Shown here piece by piece: positions 47,654-56,468 of a stretch of 64,000 bases of DNA. The stretch is taken from NCBI GenBank assembly GCA_016717005.1, contig JADJUF010000022.1:1-64000 (forward strand), written 5' to 3'. A program made the translations under genes and the position numbers. This DNA is from Myxococcales bacterium (GTDB lineage: Bacteria; Myxococcota_A; Polyangia; Haliangiales; Haliangiaceae). The first letter of the stretch is position 1; each line of letters starts with the position of its first letter. The notes under the pieces were generated by a model. That model saw only the letters and a program-made list of their open reading frames with translations. It searched no databases and was not told the origin of the DNA.

Positions 47654-48355
47654 ATGTACCGCGATGATCAGGAGGCCACGCTGCAGCGGGCCGAGAGCGC
47701 GACCCGCGAGGCCGACCAGCTCCGCGCCGAGAACGAGGCCATGCGCCGGGCGCTGGTCGCGCAACAGCCGGCGATCCCGACCTACGCGATGATGCAGCCG
47801 GCCGCGGTCTACCCGAACCTCGACCCGCGGTACCTGCCGCTGCCGGAGCGCGCGCGCCTGGCCCAGCACTCGCTGGAGCGGTTCCCGGTGGCGGCGGCGG
47901 TCGTGCTCAACTACCTGACGCTCGGCCTGTTCGGGCTGTTCTACTACAGCGGCAAGCACGGCCGGTTGCCGCAGGCCGCGCCCGACGACCCGTCCGCCGG
48001 CAAGGCCATCGGCTTCCAGTTCATCCCGTACTACAACCTGTACTGGGTGTTCTTCAACTCGCGGCGGCTGTGTGACCGCCTCGACCTGCAGATGCGCCTG
48101 CGCGGCCTGCCCAACGTGGCGCCCAAGGCGATGATGACCACCGCGTGCATCTTCTCGGTCATCCCCTACGTCGGCTGGGCGCTGGCCTACCTGATCTTCT
48201 GGCCGATCGCCTCGGGCATGCTGCAGTCGGCGATCAACAAGGTCGCGGCGCTGCCGCCGAGCCAGTTCGACGCGACGCTCCTGCCGCCGCCGGCCTACGG
48301 CGTGCCGCTGGCGCCGTACGGCCTGGCCGCGCCGCCGCCGCCGACCTGGCGCTAG
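47654..48355 (+). CDS. DUF4234-like membrane protein
   Basis: This is a 233-residue protein. A charged, coiled-coil-like N-terminus (QRAESATREADQLRAENEAMRRALV) leads to three hydrophobic segments (FPVAAAVVLNYLTLGLFGLFYY, FQFIPYYNLYWVFFNS, ACIFSVIPYVGWALAYLIFWPI). The C-terminus is Pro-rich. The LTLGLFGLFYYSGKHGRLPQ and IPYYNLYWVF patterns resemble DUF4234-type inner-membrane proteins. The function is unknown. It sits between the CAP lipoprotein and E1 alpha genes, each with its own start signal. Confidence 0.65.
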   Translation: MYRDDQEATLQRAESATREADQLRAENEAMRRALVAQQPAIPTYAMMQPAAVYPNLDPRYLPLPERARLAQHSLERFPVAAAVVLNYLTLGLFGLFYYSGKHGRLPQAAPDDPSAGKAIGFQFIPYYNLYWVFFNSRRLCDRLDLQMRLRGLPNVAPKAMMTTACIFSVIPYVGWALAYLIFWPIASGMLQSAINKVAALPPSQFDATLLPPPAYGVPLAPYGLAAPPPPTWR

Positions 48356-48384
48356 ACGGCTTGCCCTGAGCGCGGCGGCCTGCG

Positions 48385-48390
48385 TATGGT
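48385..48390 (+). promoter_or_regulatory. -10-like TATGGT, leaderless
   Basis: TATGGT is 7 nt before the ATG at 48398. The ATG at 48386 lies within this hexamer, which argues for the later start. Confidence 0.5.
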
Positions 48391-48397
48391 CGCCGCG

Positions 48398-49555
48398 ATG
48401 ATCGACTCGCCGACGCGCTCCCCAGCCGCTGCGACGTTGCCGCCGAGCTTCGCGGGCTACTTCGCCGGCGACGACGAGGCCAAGGCCCGCGGCCTGTACC
48501 AGCTCCTCGACGAGGACGGCCACGCCAGCGACGCCGCGATCGCGTGGCTGGATCGCGCGCTGGCCCGGCGCCTGTACGAGGGCATGCTGACGATCCGGGT
48601 CACCGACGCCCGCATGATGGCGCTGCAGCGCCAGGGCCGGATCGGCTTCTACGGCGAGGCCACCGGCCAGGAGGCCGCGGTGGTCGGCTCGGCCGCGGCG
48701 TCGCGCCCCGACGACTGGATCATCCCGGCGCTGCGCGAGGCCGGCGTCGGGCTGTTCCGCGGCATGACGCTCGACAGCTACATCGCGCAGATCATGGGCA
48801 ACAGCGCCGACCCGACCAAGGGCCGGCAGCTGCCGTGTCACCCGTGCGACCGGGCCAACAACTACGTCGTCATGTCGTCGTGCGTGTCGACCCAGATCCC
48901 GCACGCGGTCGGCGTCGCGATGGCGATGAAGATCGCCGGCGATCGCGGCCGGTGCGCGTTCGGGTACATGGGCGACGGCGGCACCAGCGAGGGCGACTTC
49001 CACGTCGCGCTCAACTTCGCCGGCGTGATGAAGGCGCCGGTGGTGCTGATCTGCCAGAACAACCAGTGGGCGATCTCGACGCCCGGCAGCGTCCAGACCG
49101 CGGCCGAGACCATCGCGCTCAAGGCGCTCGGCTACGGCGTCGAGCCGCTGCGCTGCGACGGCAACGACGTGCTGGCGGTCTACGACGTGTGCCGCCACGC
49201 CGCCGCCAAGGCCCGCGCCGGCGACGGCCCGACCTTCGTCGAGCTGCTCACCTACCGGGTCAGCGCGCACTCGTCGTCGGACGACCCGTCGCGCTACCGC
49301 GACGAGCGCGTGACCGACGAGTGGAAGTCGCGGCGCGATCCGCTGCGGCGCATGCGCCTCTTGCTCGAGGCCCGCGGCTGGCTGGCCGCCGGCGAGCACG
49401 AGGCCCTGGCCGCCGCGTACGAGGCCCGGGTCCGCGACGCGATCGCCGCGCAGGAGGCGGTGGCGCCGCCGCCGCCGGCGTCGCTGTTCGACGACGTCTA
49501 CGAGCAGCCGACCTGGCTGCAGCGCGAGCAGCGCGCCGAGCTCCTCGGCGGCTGA
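48398..49555 (+). CDS. 2-oxoacid dehydrogenase E1 component, alpha subunit
   Basis: This is a 385-residue protein. The thiamine pyrophosphate motif runs from GDGGTSEGDFHVALNF to QNNQWAIS. RQGRIGFYGEATGQEAAVVG and TYRVSAHSSSDDPSRYR are typical of branched-chain 2-oxoacid (BCDH) E1 alpha, with pyruvate dehydrogenase E1 alpha as the alternative. It decarboxylates a 2-oxoacid and passes the acyl group to the lipoyl domain of E2. No E1 beta or E2 gene is in the window. The E3-type gene lies 10 kb away at 59.4 kb. In myxobacteria the branched-chain complex supplies isovaleryl-CoA for iso-fatty acids. Confidence 0.92.
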   Translation: MIDSPTRSPAAATLPPSFAGYFAGDDEAKARGLYQLLDEDGHASDAAIAWLDRALARRLYEGMLTIRVTDARMMALQRQGRIGFYGEATGQEAAVVGSAAASRPDDWIIPALREAGVGLFRGMTLDSYIAQIMGNSADPTKGRQLPCHPCDRANNYVVMSSCVSTQIPHAVGVAMAMKIAGDRGRCAFGYMGDGGTSEGDFHVALNFAGVMKAPVVLICQNNQWAISTPGSVQTAAETIALKALGYGVEPLRCDGNDVLAVYDVCRHAAAKARAGDGPTFVELLTYRVSAHSSSDDPSRYRDERVTDEWKSRRDPLRRMRLLLEARGWLAAGEHEALAAAYEARVRDAIAAQEAVAPPPPASLFDDVYEQPTWLQREQRAELLGG

Positions 49556-49629
49556 GCGCCCGCGGAGATCGCCCGTCGGGGCCGCGCGGATCCGGTGCTC
49601 GAAGCGGTCGCGAGCGCCGCGCCCGGCGA

Positions 49630-50964
49630 TCAGCGCTCGACCCGCACGCCCACCGTCACCTCCCAGTTCACGTAGTCCCACTGCACGTCGTACTGGCGGC
49701 CCGCGGGAAACACGCCCGGGACGTAGTCCGGGAAATTGGTCGTGCGGTTGGTCAGCTCGACGCCGCCGACCGCGGCGACGTGGTGCGCGACCTCGTAGGC
49801 GACGCTGGCGCGGCCCTGCACCTTGGTGTCGGCGCGCCGCGTGCCGGACTCGAGCGCCGGGTGGGTGGGGCCCGCCGCGTAGCTGCCGTCGCCGTAGTTC
49901 GCGAGCTGCAGCTCGCCGCTGACCTTGGCGTCGAGCTTGCCCTCGTGCCAGCGCGCGTGCACCTGCGGGTGCAGCCCCGACCACGAGTAGTAGCCCTGAT
50001 AGCGATCCGACACGACCACGTAGCCGAGGTCGGCGCCCAGCTCGATCGTCTCGCCGCGCAGGTCGACCTCGCCGCCGATCGACGGCTCGATCGAGAGCTG
50101 GTGGTACAGCGGGTTGGGCGGCGGGCCCCCGGGGCCAGCGTGGGTGAGGCCGGTGCCGGCGTCGCGCGCGTAGCTCTTGTCGTCGCGCCGGTCCTCGAAC
50201 GCGAGCGCGCCGCCGAGCTTCCAGCGGTCGCCGAAGTAGCGCCAGCTGCCGTCGATGTCGACCTCGTGCCGATCGCCGGGCACCAGGTGGGTCGGCGCGT
50301 CGAGGCCGTCGTAGGCCGGATCGTCGACGTAGTCGTAGTCGGTGTAGCGCAGGCCGACGCGCGCGTGGTGGTGGCGCACCGGGATGCCGGCGACCGCGCC
50401 GCCGAAGCGCAGGTCGCGGTGGCTGTAGCGATCGGTGGTGCCGAGCCCGCCGGCGATCGGCTGGTACTCGTCCTCCCAGCCCGGCCGCGACACCAGGCGC
50501 AGCCCGGCCTCGAGATCGACCCGCAGCCGCGGGCTGCGCTTCCAGCGCGCGTCGAGGTCGACGCCGCCGCGGGTCTCGCGCAGCTCGGCCCCGGGCGTCT
50601 CGCGGTGACCGACGGTGATCGGCAGGCCCAGGCGCCAGCGCGCACGCTCGAGCGCCGGCTCGACCCCGACGCTGCCGTCGATGATGCCGCCCGAGGTGCG
50701 CAGCGTGCTGCGGCCCGACAGCGCGCCGCCGCGCAGCTCGGCGTCGGCGGCGACCGTGCCGCGCCAGGTGCCGAGGTGGAAGTCCGCGGCCTCGGCCTGG
50801 CGCTCGCGCTTGCGCGCCTTGGGCGGAGCGTCCGACGTCGCGTTGACGGCGTCGGTGGCGGTGGTGGTCGGCGCGTCCGGCTCGGCCGGCTCGGGCTGCG
50901 CCTGCGCGCGCGACGCGCCGACGCCCGCGGCGAGGGGGATGACGAGGGCGACGAGCACGCGCAT
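49630..50964 (-). CDS. Outer-membrane beta-barrel protein, end of envelope operon
   Basis: This is a 444-residue protein with a signal peptide (MRVLVALVIPLAAGVGASRAQAQ) and an acidic/Pro linker. About fourteen alternating amphipathic strands follow (for example RWRLGLPITVGHR, LRVDLEAGLRLVSR, HHHARVGLRYTDYDYVD, LGADLGYVVVSDRYQGYYSW). It ends with a strand closing WEVTVGVRVER. There is no final Phe or Trp, which is unusual for a BAM substrate. Its ATG overlaps the stop of the upstream TPR lipoprotein. The family is unnamed to me; placement suggests an outer-membrane partner of the ATP-grasp/transglutaminase-like proteins. Confidence 0.75.
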   Translation of the reverse strand: MRVLVALVIPLAAGVGASRAQAQPEPAEPDAPTTTATDAVNATSDAPPKARKRERQAEAADFHLGTWRGTVAADAELRGGALSGRSTLRTSGGIIDGSVGVEPALERARWRLGLPITVGHRETPGAELRETRGGVDLDARWKRSPRLRVDLEAGLRLVSRPGWEDEYQPIAGGLGTTDRYSHRDLRFGGAVAGIPVRHHHARVGLRYTDYDYVDDPAYDGLDAPTHLVPGDRHEVDIDGSWRYFGDRWKLGGALAFEDRRDDKSYARDAGTGLTHAGPGGPPPNPLYHQLSIEPSIGGEVDLRGETIELGADLGYVVVSDRYQGYYSWSGLHPQVHARWHEGKLDAKVSGELQLANYGDGSYAAGPTHPALESGTRRADTKVQGRASVAYEVAHHVAAVGGVELTNRTTNFPDYVPGVFPAGRQYDVQWDYVNWEVTVGVRVER

Positions 50965-51866
50965 CAGCAGCCCTTCCCGAGCAGGTAGGCGTCGGTGCCG
51001 GCGAGGTAGGTCGACGCCGGGAACTGCGCGCCGAGCTGGCCGAGGACCTGTCGAGCCATCGCGCACTGGCCCTGGTCGGCGTAGATCTGGGCCTCGTAGG
51101 CGAGCGCGTTGTCGATGTACTGGCTGGTCGGGAAGGTCGCGATCAGCGCGTCGAGCGAGGTCAGCGCGCCCGGCAGGTCGCCCGCGGCGTAGTCGGTGCG
51201 GCCCAGCCAGTACTGGGCGTCGTCGGCGTAGATCGTCATCGGGGTCAGCGGCACGCGCGCGAACGCCGCGGCCGCGAGCGGATACGCGCCGGTCGCGAAG
51301 TAGGCCCGGCCCAGGTAGTAGCGACCGTTGTCGAGGTAGCTCGACTGCGGGTAGCTGGTCTCGAACGCGGCCAGGGCGGCGATCGCGCCGGCGTGGTCGG
51401 CCAGCTCGTACGCGGCGCGGCCGAGGTAGTACTGGGCGTTGTCGGCGAAGACGCCGGCGCCGTCGGCGGTGACCGACGCCTGGAAGTCGGCCTCGCTGCC
51501 GAGGAAGTCGAGCGTGCGGAACCGAGCCCGGCCGGTGAAGTACGACGCCGCCGGGATGAACGGCGAGTGGGCGGGGGCGCCGCGCATCGCGACCAGCTTG
51601 GTGATCGCGCCCGGGTAGTCGGCCAGCTCGTAGGCGCACCGCCCGGTCAGGTAGCCGGCGTTGTCGTGGCGCGGCGACGCGGGGTAGGTCGTCAGCAGCT
51701 CGTCGAACCGGGCCGTGGCCGGCGCGAACTGCTGCTGGTCGTAGAGCGCCAGGCCCTCCTGGAACAGCACCTCGTCGGGCGCGCCCGGATCGATGGTGGG
51801 CGGATCGCTGCCGCAGGCAGCGAGGGCGATGGCGAGCACGGTCCACGAGCGCAGGCGAAGGGTCAT
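50964..51866 (-). CDS. TPR-repeat lipoprotein (BamD/YbgF-like)
   Basis: This is a 300-residue protein with a signal peptide ending AIALAACGS, a lipobox. At least six TPR-like repeats follow, with the recurring pattern SxYxDNAxYxLGRxAYxxGD and AxAAFxxxxxxYPxS. This is the arrangement seen in BamD and the CpoB/YbgF group. It probably scaffolds a periplasmic assembly. GGAG lies 8 nt before the ATG, 22 bp after the end of the upstream TPR gene. It is coupled by ATGA to the beta-barrel gene. Confidence 0.8.
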   Translation of the reverse strand: MTLRLRSWTVLAIALAACGSDPPTIDPGAPDEVLFQEGLALYDQQQFAPATARFDELLTTYPASPRHDNAGYLTGRCAYELADYPGAITKLVAMRGAPAHSPFIPAASYFTGRARFRTLDFLGSEADFQASVTADGAGVFADNAQYYLGRAAYELADHAGAIAALAAFETSYPQSSYLDNGRYYLGRAYFATGAYPLAAAAFARVPLTPMTIYADDAQYWLGRTDYAAGDLPGALTSLDALIATFPTSQYIDNALAYEAQIYADQGQCAMARQVLGQLGAQFPASTYLAGTDAYLLGKGC

Positions 51867-51888
51867 GCGTTACTCCAGAGGGCTAAGG

Positions 51889-53763
51889 TCAGGGGTGGCA
51901 GTCGGCGCGCAGGCGCACGACGGCCGGATCAGCGACGGTGGTCGACGGCAGGGCCTCGAGCTCGTGGGCGCAGCCGACGCGGTCGCCGGTGCGCAGCCGG
52001 GCGGCGGCCAGCGCGGTGCGCGCCGCGGCGTCGTCGGCGGCGCGGTCGAGCACCTCGGTCCAGGCCGCGACCGCGTCGGCGCCGTCCGTGGCCGCGGCCC
52101 GCTGCCGCAGCGTCGGCAGGTGCTCGGGATCGATCGCGAGCGCCTGCGCCCACGCATCGCGGGCGGCGGCGAGCTCGCCGCTGGCGGCCAGGGCGCGGCC
52201 CAGCTCGGACCAGCCGGTCACCGCGCGCGGCTCGACCACGACCAGCGCGCGGTAGGTGGCGATCGCGTCGGCGCCGCGCCCGGCGCGCAGCTGCACCGCC
52301 GCGAGCCCGAGCCGCGCGTCGACGTCGTGCGGGCGCGCCTTGATCGCGTGGGCGTAGGCCTCGACCGCCTGGTCGAGCTGTCCGGCGGCGGCGCGCAGCT
52401 CGCCGAGGCTCTGCCACGCCGCGCCGTAGCCCTCGTCGATCTCGAGCGCCTTGGCCAGCGCCGCCTCGGCCTCGGCCGGGTCGCCGGAGGCGGCCAGCGC
52501 CAGGCCGAGGTTGTTCCAGGCCTGCTGGTAGCGCGGGCGCAGCGCGATCGCCTGCCGGTACGCCGCGATCGCCGCGGGCAGATCGCCGGCGTTCTTCTCG
52601 ACGATCGCCAGGTTGAAGTAGGCCTCGGGGTACGCGCCCTTGGCCTTGGCGATCGCGTCGCGGTAGTGCGCGCGCGCGGGCTCGGGCCGATCGTCGCGCG
52701 CGTCGACCAGGCCGGCCAGGAAGTGGTGCTCGGGCTCGTCGGGCGCGGTCGCGAGCAGGTACTCGGCGGCCAGGCGCGCCTGCGGGTAGTCCTGGCGCTC
52801 GAGCGCGAGCCGCAGCAGCCGGCGGCGCGCGTAGCGGTGCTCGGGGTCGAGGCGCACCGCGCGCGTGTACGCGGCCTCGGCGCCGGGGCGGTCGCCGAGC
52901 TTCTCGCGGGCCCGGCCCAGCGCCGAGAACACCGACGCGACGTCGGGCGCCAGCTCGGCGGCGCGGGTCAAGAGCTCGACCGCGTGCTGGGTGTCGTCCT
53001 GCTTGCCGGTCGCCAGGTACGCGCGCCCGGCCGCGACCCGGATGTCGACGTCGGCCGGCGCCAGCTCGATCGCGCGCTCGATCGCCGACGCGGCCTCGGG
53101 CCGATGCTTGGCGGCGAGCTGGGCCCGGGCCAGCGCGACCAGCGCCCGGGCGCGATCGCTGTTGCCGCCCGACGCGGCCGCGGTCGTCAGCGCGGCGATC
53201 GCCTCGGCGAGCTTGCCCTGCCGGCGCAGCACCGTGCCGAGCGCGAGCTCGGCCGCGCCGAAGCCGGCCCGCAGCGCGAGCGCGGCGCGGTAGCAGCGCT
53301 CGGCCTCGGCGAGCTTGCCGGTGCGCGACCACGCGATGCCGAGGTTGAGCTGGACCCACGGATCGCGCGGGTCGAGCGCCGCGGCTCGCTCGAGCTCGGC
53401 GCGGGCACCGGCGGCGTCGCCCGAGGCCAGCAGCCAGAAGCCGAGCTCGGCGCGCAGCGCGACCGCGTCGGGGTGACGATCGAGCGCGGCCCGATACTCG
53501 ATCAGCGCCGGCGCGAGCTCGCCGCGCCGCGCCCGGGCCCGGGCCTCGGCGTGGCCGGCGTCGACCGGCGCGGTCTTGGCGAACCCGGCCCCGCCCTCGG
53601 CGTCGGTGTCGTCATCGCCGGCCTCGCCCGCCGTCGCGGTGATGCGGACCACGCGCGCGACGTGGCCGCCCGCGACGAGGTGCTCGACCGCCATCGAGCC
53701 GCCGATCAGCGCCGCCAGCGCCGCCAGCACCGGCCACAGCCGGCTGTACGCGCCCGCGGTCAC
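51889..53763 (-). CDS. Membrane-anchored TPR-repeat protein
   Basis: This is a 624-residue protein from a GTG at 53763 that overlaps the ATP-grasp stop. One N-terminal membrane anchor (RLWPVLAALAALIGGSMAV) precedes 14 or more TPR units of about 34 residues (for example AWNNLGLALAASGDPAEAEAALAKALEID and AWQSLGELRAAAGQLDQAVEAYAHAI). TPR superhelices bind extended peptides. The protein could present substrates to the neighbouring ligase or tether the complex. Its genomic coupling on both sides suggests fixed stoichiometry. Confidence 0.85.
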   Translation of the reverse strand: MTAGAYSRLWPVLAALAALIGGSMAVEHLVAGGHVARVVRITATAGEAGDDDTDAEGGAGFAKTAPVDAGHAEARARARRGELAPALIEYRAALDRHPDAVALRAELGFWLLASGDAAGARAELERAAALDPRDPWVQLNLGIAWSRTGKLAEAERCYRAALALRAGFGAAELALGTVLRRQGKLAEAIAALTTAAASGGNSDRARALVALARAQLAAKHRPEAASAIERAIELAPADVDIRVAAGRAYLATGKQDDTQHAVELLTRAAELAPDVASVFSALGRAREKLGDRPGAEAAYTRAVRLDPEHRYARRRLLRLALERQDYPQARLAAEYLLATAPDEPEHHFLAGLVDARDDRPEPARAHYRDAIAKAKGAYPEAYFNLAIVEKNAGDLPAAIAAYRQAIALRPRYQQAWNNLGLALAASGDPAEAEAALAKALEIDEGYGAAWQSLGELRAAAGQLDQAVEAYAHAIKARPHDVDARLGLAAVQLRAGRGADAIATYRALVVVEPRAVTGWSELGRALAASGELAAARDAWAQALAIDPEHLPTLRQRAAATDGADAVAAWTEVLDRAADDAAARTALAAARLRTGDRVGCAHELEALPSTTVADPAVVRLRADCHP

Positions 53764-54671
53764 GGCGCCTCCGCGATCGCGCGCGCCAGGCCGTAGCCGT
53801 GGACGTTCTGGATCTCGAGCCCGGGCCGCGCGTTGATCTCGAGGACCAGCGGCCCGCGGTGCTGATCGACGACGACGTCGCAGCCCAGGTACCCGAGCGG
53901 GACCGCCGCGGCCGCCCGGCGCGCGACGTCGAGGACCTCGGGCCAGTGCGGCAGCTCGAGATCGAGCAGCGGCATCTCGCTCTCGGGGTGGTGGGTCACG
54001 GCCCGGCCGCGGTGGACCGCGCGGAACGTGCGCCCCCGGCGCAGATCGATCGCCAGCCCGAGCCCGCCCTGGTGCAGGTTGGCGCGCCCGTCGCTCTCGC
54101 GCGTCGGCACGCGCACCATCGCCATCACCGGCCGGGCCGCGAGCGTGATCACCCGCAGGTCGCACAGGCCCTCGGGCCAGAGCTCGTGGAACAGCGGGTG
54201 CGGCCGGATGCGGCGCTCGACGAACGCGCGATCGGCCAGCATCGCCGTGAACGAGCCGAGGATGATCTCGGCCAGGTGGCGCTGCAGCTCGCCCGCGGTC
54301 AGCTCGCCGCCGCTGGCGCGGCGCCACCGCCCGTGCCCCACCCGCTCGCCCAGCACCAGGATGCCCTGCCCGCCGGCGCCGTTGGCGGGCTTGACGACGA
54401 CGTCGTCGGTCTCGGCCAGCGCCGCCAGCACGCCCGGGATCGCGAACAGGCCATCGCACACGTGCAGGGTCTCGGACACGGGCACGCCGGCGGCGCCGAG
54501 GATCTGCTTGGCCAGGAGCTTGTCGTCGGCGATCGGGTAGTGGCGCCGCGGGTTGTTGGCGTAGACCAGCTCGATGTTGCGGCGGTTGATGCCGATCAGC
54601 TCGTGGCGATGGCGCGCGACCTCGCGCCAGCGTCCCACCACCTGCGCCAGGCCCCGGACCGCCGCGATCAC
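53760..54671 (-). CDS. RimK-related ATP-grasp (alpha-L-glutamate ligase-like)
   Basis: This is a 303-residue protein from a GTG at 54671 overlapping the upstream stop. DDKLLAKQILGAAGVPVSET precedes the ATP-grasp lid. VVKPANGAGGQGILVLG is the nucleotide loop. EGLCDLRVITLAARPVMAMVRVPT and HQGGLGLAIDLRRGRTFRAV follow. CDVVVDQHRGPLVLEINARPGLEIQ carries the metal-binding Glu/Asn pair. This matches the family often annotated as alpha-L-glutamate ligase-like and usually encoded beside an inactive transglutaminase/7TM protein, as here. It probably adds glutamate or another amino acid to a protein or peptide carboxylate in the cytoplasm. The retropepsin-like protease often found with it is not visible in the window. 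Confidence 0.85.
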   Translation of the reverse strand: MIAAVRGLAQVVGRWREVARHRHELIGINRRNIELVYANNPRRHYPIADDKLLAKQILGAAGVPVSETLHVCDGLFAIPGVLAALAETDDVVVKPANGAGGQGILVLGERVGHGRWRRASGGELTAGELQRHLAEIILGSFTAMLADRAFVERRIRPHPLFHELWPEGLCDLRVITLAARPVMAMVRVPTRESDGRANLHQGGLGLAIDLRRGRTFRAVHRGRAVTHHPESEMPLLDLELPHWPEVLDVARRAAAAVPLGYLGCDVVVDQHRGPLVLEINARPGLEIQNVHGYGLARAIAEAP

Positions 54672-56230
54672 ATCGCCCCCGGGGTCAGCACCGCGCGGAA
54701 GCGCAGGTACTCGGACAGGCGCAGGCCGACCCACCGGCCCAGGTAGATGTTGGCCGCGACCACCCACAGCAGCACCTCGGGGAAGCCGATCAGGAGCACC
54801 TGCAGCGCCAGGCTGCTCATCACCGCGAAGCACGCCAGCATCACCACCAGCGTCCCGAGCAGCTCCTTGACGGCGGTGCGCACGCCCTGCTCGGTCATGC
54901 CGAGGTAGAAGCGCTCGGCCGTGATCGCCATCACCGCCAGCGGGAACATCGTGATCCGGGTCAGCCGCGGCAGGCCGAGGTGATCGGCGACGAGCGCCGT
55001 CGACAGGATCGTCACGGCCACCGCGGCCAGCAGGATCGCCAGGGTCGGTGAGTGCAAGAGCTCGAGGCGGTGGACCGCCCACCGGGCCAGGAACACCACC
55101 GCGACCAGGATCAGCACCGCGATCACGCCCCAGCCGGCGCCGGTCTCGCCCGCCGAGGCCGCGATCAGCGCCGGCAGGAACGTGCCGAACGTCGGCATGC
55201 CGATGACGTTGCGGAAGACCACGACGACCAGCGCGCCGATCGGCAGCATCAAGATCGTGCGCAACAGCGAGAACGGCAGCTGCAGGCGATCGAACAGCGC
55301 CCAGACGTTCCAGACCTTGAACGCCGCCTTGGCCTTGGGCGACGGCACGCGCTCGCTGGTGATCCCGAACCGGTAGTCGAAGTTGACGTCGGCGGTGTGG
55401 CGGAACAGCGCCTGGTCGCCGCGGTACAGCACCAGGTAGCTGGCCGGCAGCTCGGCGAAGTGGTGGTTGGTCGGGCAGATCGGCACCCAGCGGCCGCCGA
55501 CGTAGACCTCGACCCACTGGTGGCTGGTGCGCTTGCTGCCGCGGTGCAGGATGAGCCCACCGACCAGCCGCGCCGGGATGCCGACGTTGCGCGCCAGCGC
55601 GACGACGAGGCGGCTCTTGCCGTTGCAGCTGGCCTCGCCGAGCCGCAGCGCCGTCAGCGCGTCGGTCGTGCCCTTGAACGGCCGCTGCGGCATCGCGCTG
55701 ACGAACCCATAGATGCGGTCGAGGCGCGCGCGCACGTCGCCGCGGTCGGCCCCGAGCCGGTGCGCCAGCTCGGTGATCTCCGGACTGTCGACCTGGATCG
55801 CGGTGTCGGGCCGCAGGTAGCGCGCGATCGACTCGGCGTACGCGGTCGGGACCTCGAGGCCCGCGTCGAGCTGGTAGCGGACCGGCTCGGTCATCACCGT
55901 GTACGAGAACCGCGCCTCGGCGCCGTCCCCGACGCCACCCCCGGTCCACACCGCCAGCCGGTTGCCGCCGTCGGACTCGAACCCGAGCCGCAGCTCCTTG
56001 GCGCTCTGCTCCTCGTTGGTGATCGTCTGCCGATCGTCGGACGCGGGCAGGTACGTCCGCACCTTGACGTCGCGGCCGTGGCCGTCGAGGCGCATGGTCA
56101 AGGTCACGCGGTAGACCGTGCGCGGCAAGATGTCGCTCAGTCGATACCCGAGCACGACCACCTTCAGCGCCAGCGCCAGCGCCGGCAGCACCAGCAGCGT
56201 GGCGATCACCCATGGCGTCGCGCGCTTCAT
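54668..56230 (-). CDS. Inactive transglutaminase fused to 7TM domain
   Basis: This is a 520-residue inner-membrane protein. After an N-terminal membrane segment (TPWVIATLLVLPALALALKVVVLG) comes a periplasmic domain, then a transglutaminase-like core (LGEASCNGKSRLVVALARNVGIPARL, HQWVEVYVGGRWVPICPTNHHF). The Cys and His are in place, but Asn stands where the third catalytic residue (Asp) is expected. About seven membrane segments follow. The arrangement is that of the inactive transglutaminase/7TM proteins that pair with RimK-like ligases. It would bind or sense a peptide outside and couple to the cytoplasmic ligase. It is the first gene of a five-gene operon running to 49,630. Confidence 0.87.
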   Translation of the reverse strand: MKRATPWVIATLLVLPALALALKVVVLGYRLSDILPRTVYRVTLTMRLDGHGRDVKVRTYLPASDDRQTITNEEQSAKELRLGFESDGGNRLAVWTGGGVGDGAEARFSYTVMTEPVRYQLDAGLEVPTAYAESIARYLRPDTAIQVDSPEITELAHRLGADRGDVRARLDRIYGFVSAMPQRPFKGTTDALTALRLGEASCNGKSRLVVALARNVGIPARLVGGLILHRGSKRTSHQWVEVYVGGRWVPICPTNHHFAELPASYLVLYRGDQALFRHTADVNFDYRFGITSERVPSPKAKAAFKVWNVWALFDRLQLPFSLLRTILMLPIGALVVVVFRNVIGMPTFGTFLPALIAASAGETGAGWGVIAVLILVAVVFLARWAVHRLELLHSPTLAILLAAVAVTILSTALVADHLGLPRLTRITMFPLAVMAITAERFYLGMTEQGVRTAVKELLGTLVVMLACFAVMSSLALQVLLIGFPEVLLWVVAANIYLGRWVGLRLSEYLRFRAVLTPGAM

Positions 56231-56265
56231 CGCGCGCGCGCACCGATCGTGCACGTCGTACACGT

Positions 56266-56292
56266 CGCGCTGTGCAGGGCTCGTACAGCGCG
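56266..56292 (-). promoter_or_regulatory. Hairpin in the leader of the transglutaminase-like operon
   Basis: CGCGCTGT and ACAGCGCG can pair around an 11-base loop, 36 bp before the ATG at 56230. GTCGTAC is present near both sides. It may be an mRNA leader structure or an operator; there is no T run. Confidence 0.25.
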
Positions 56293-56468
56293 CGCGGCGC
56301 GCGGACGCGTCCTCGAGGGTGACACCGCGGGTACGACGTGCATGCCGCGTGCGATGAGCAATGCGCGTGCCCGCCGCGGCGCGACCACCGTCGGTGACAG
56401 CGCGGTGACGGCGCCGTGTCGACGAAGGTCGCGCGCGCCGCGCGGCCTGGTACCATCGTGGGCGGGTC

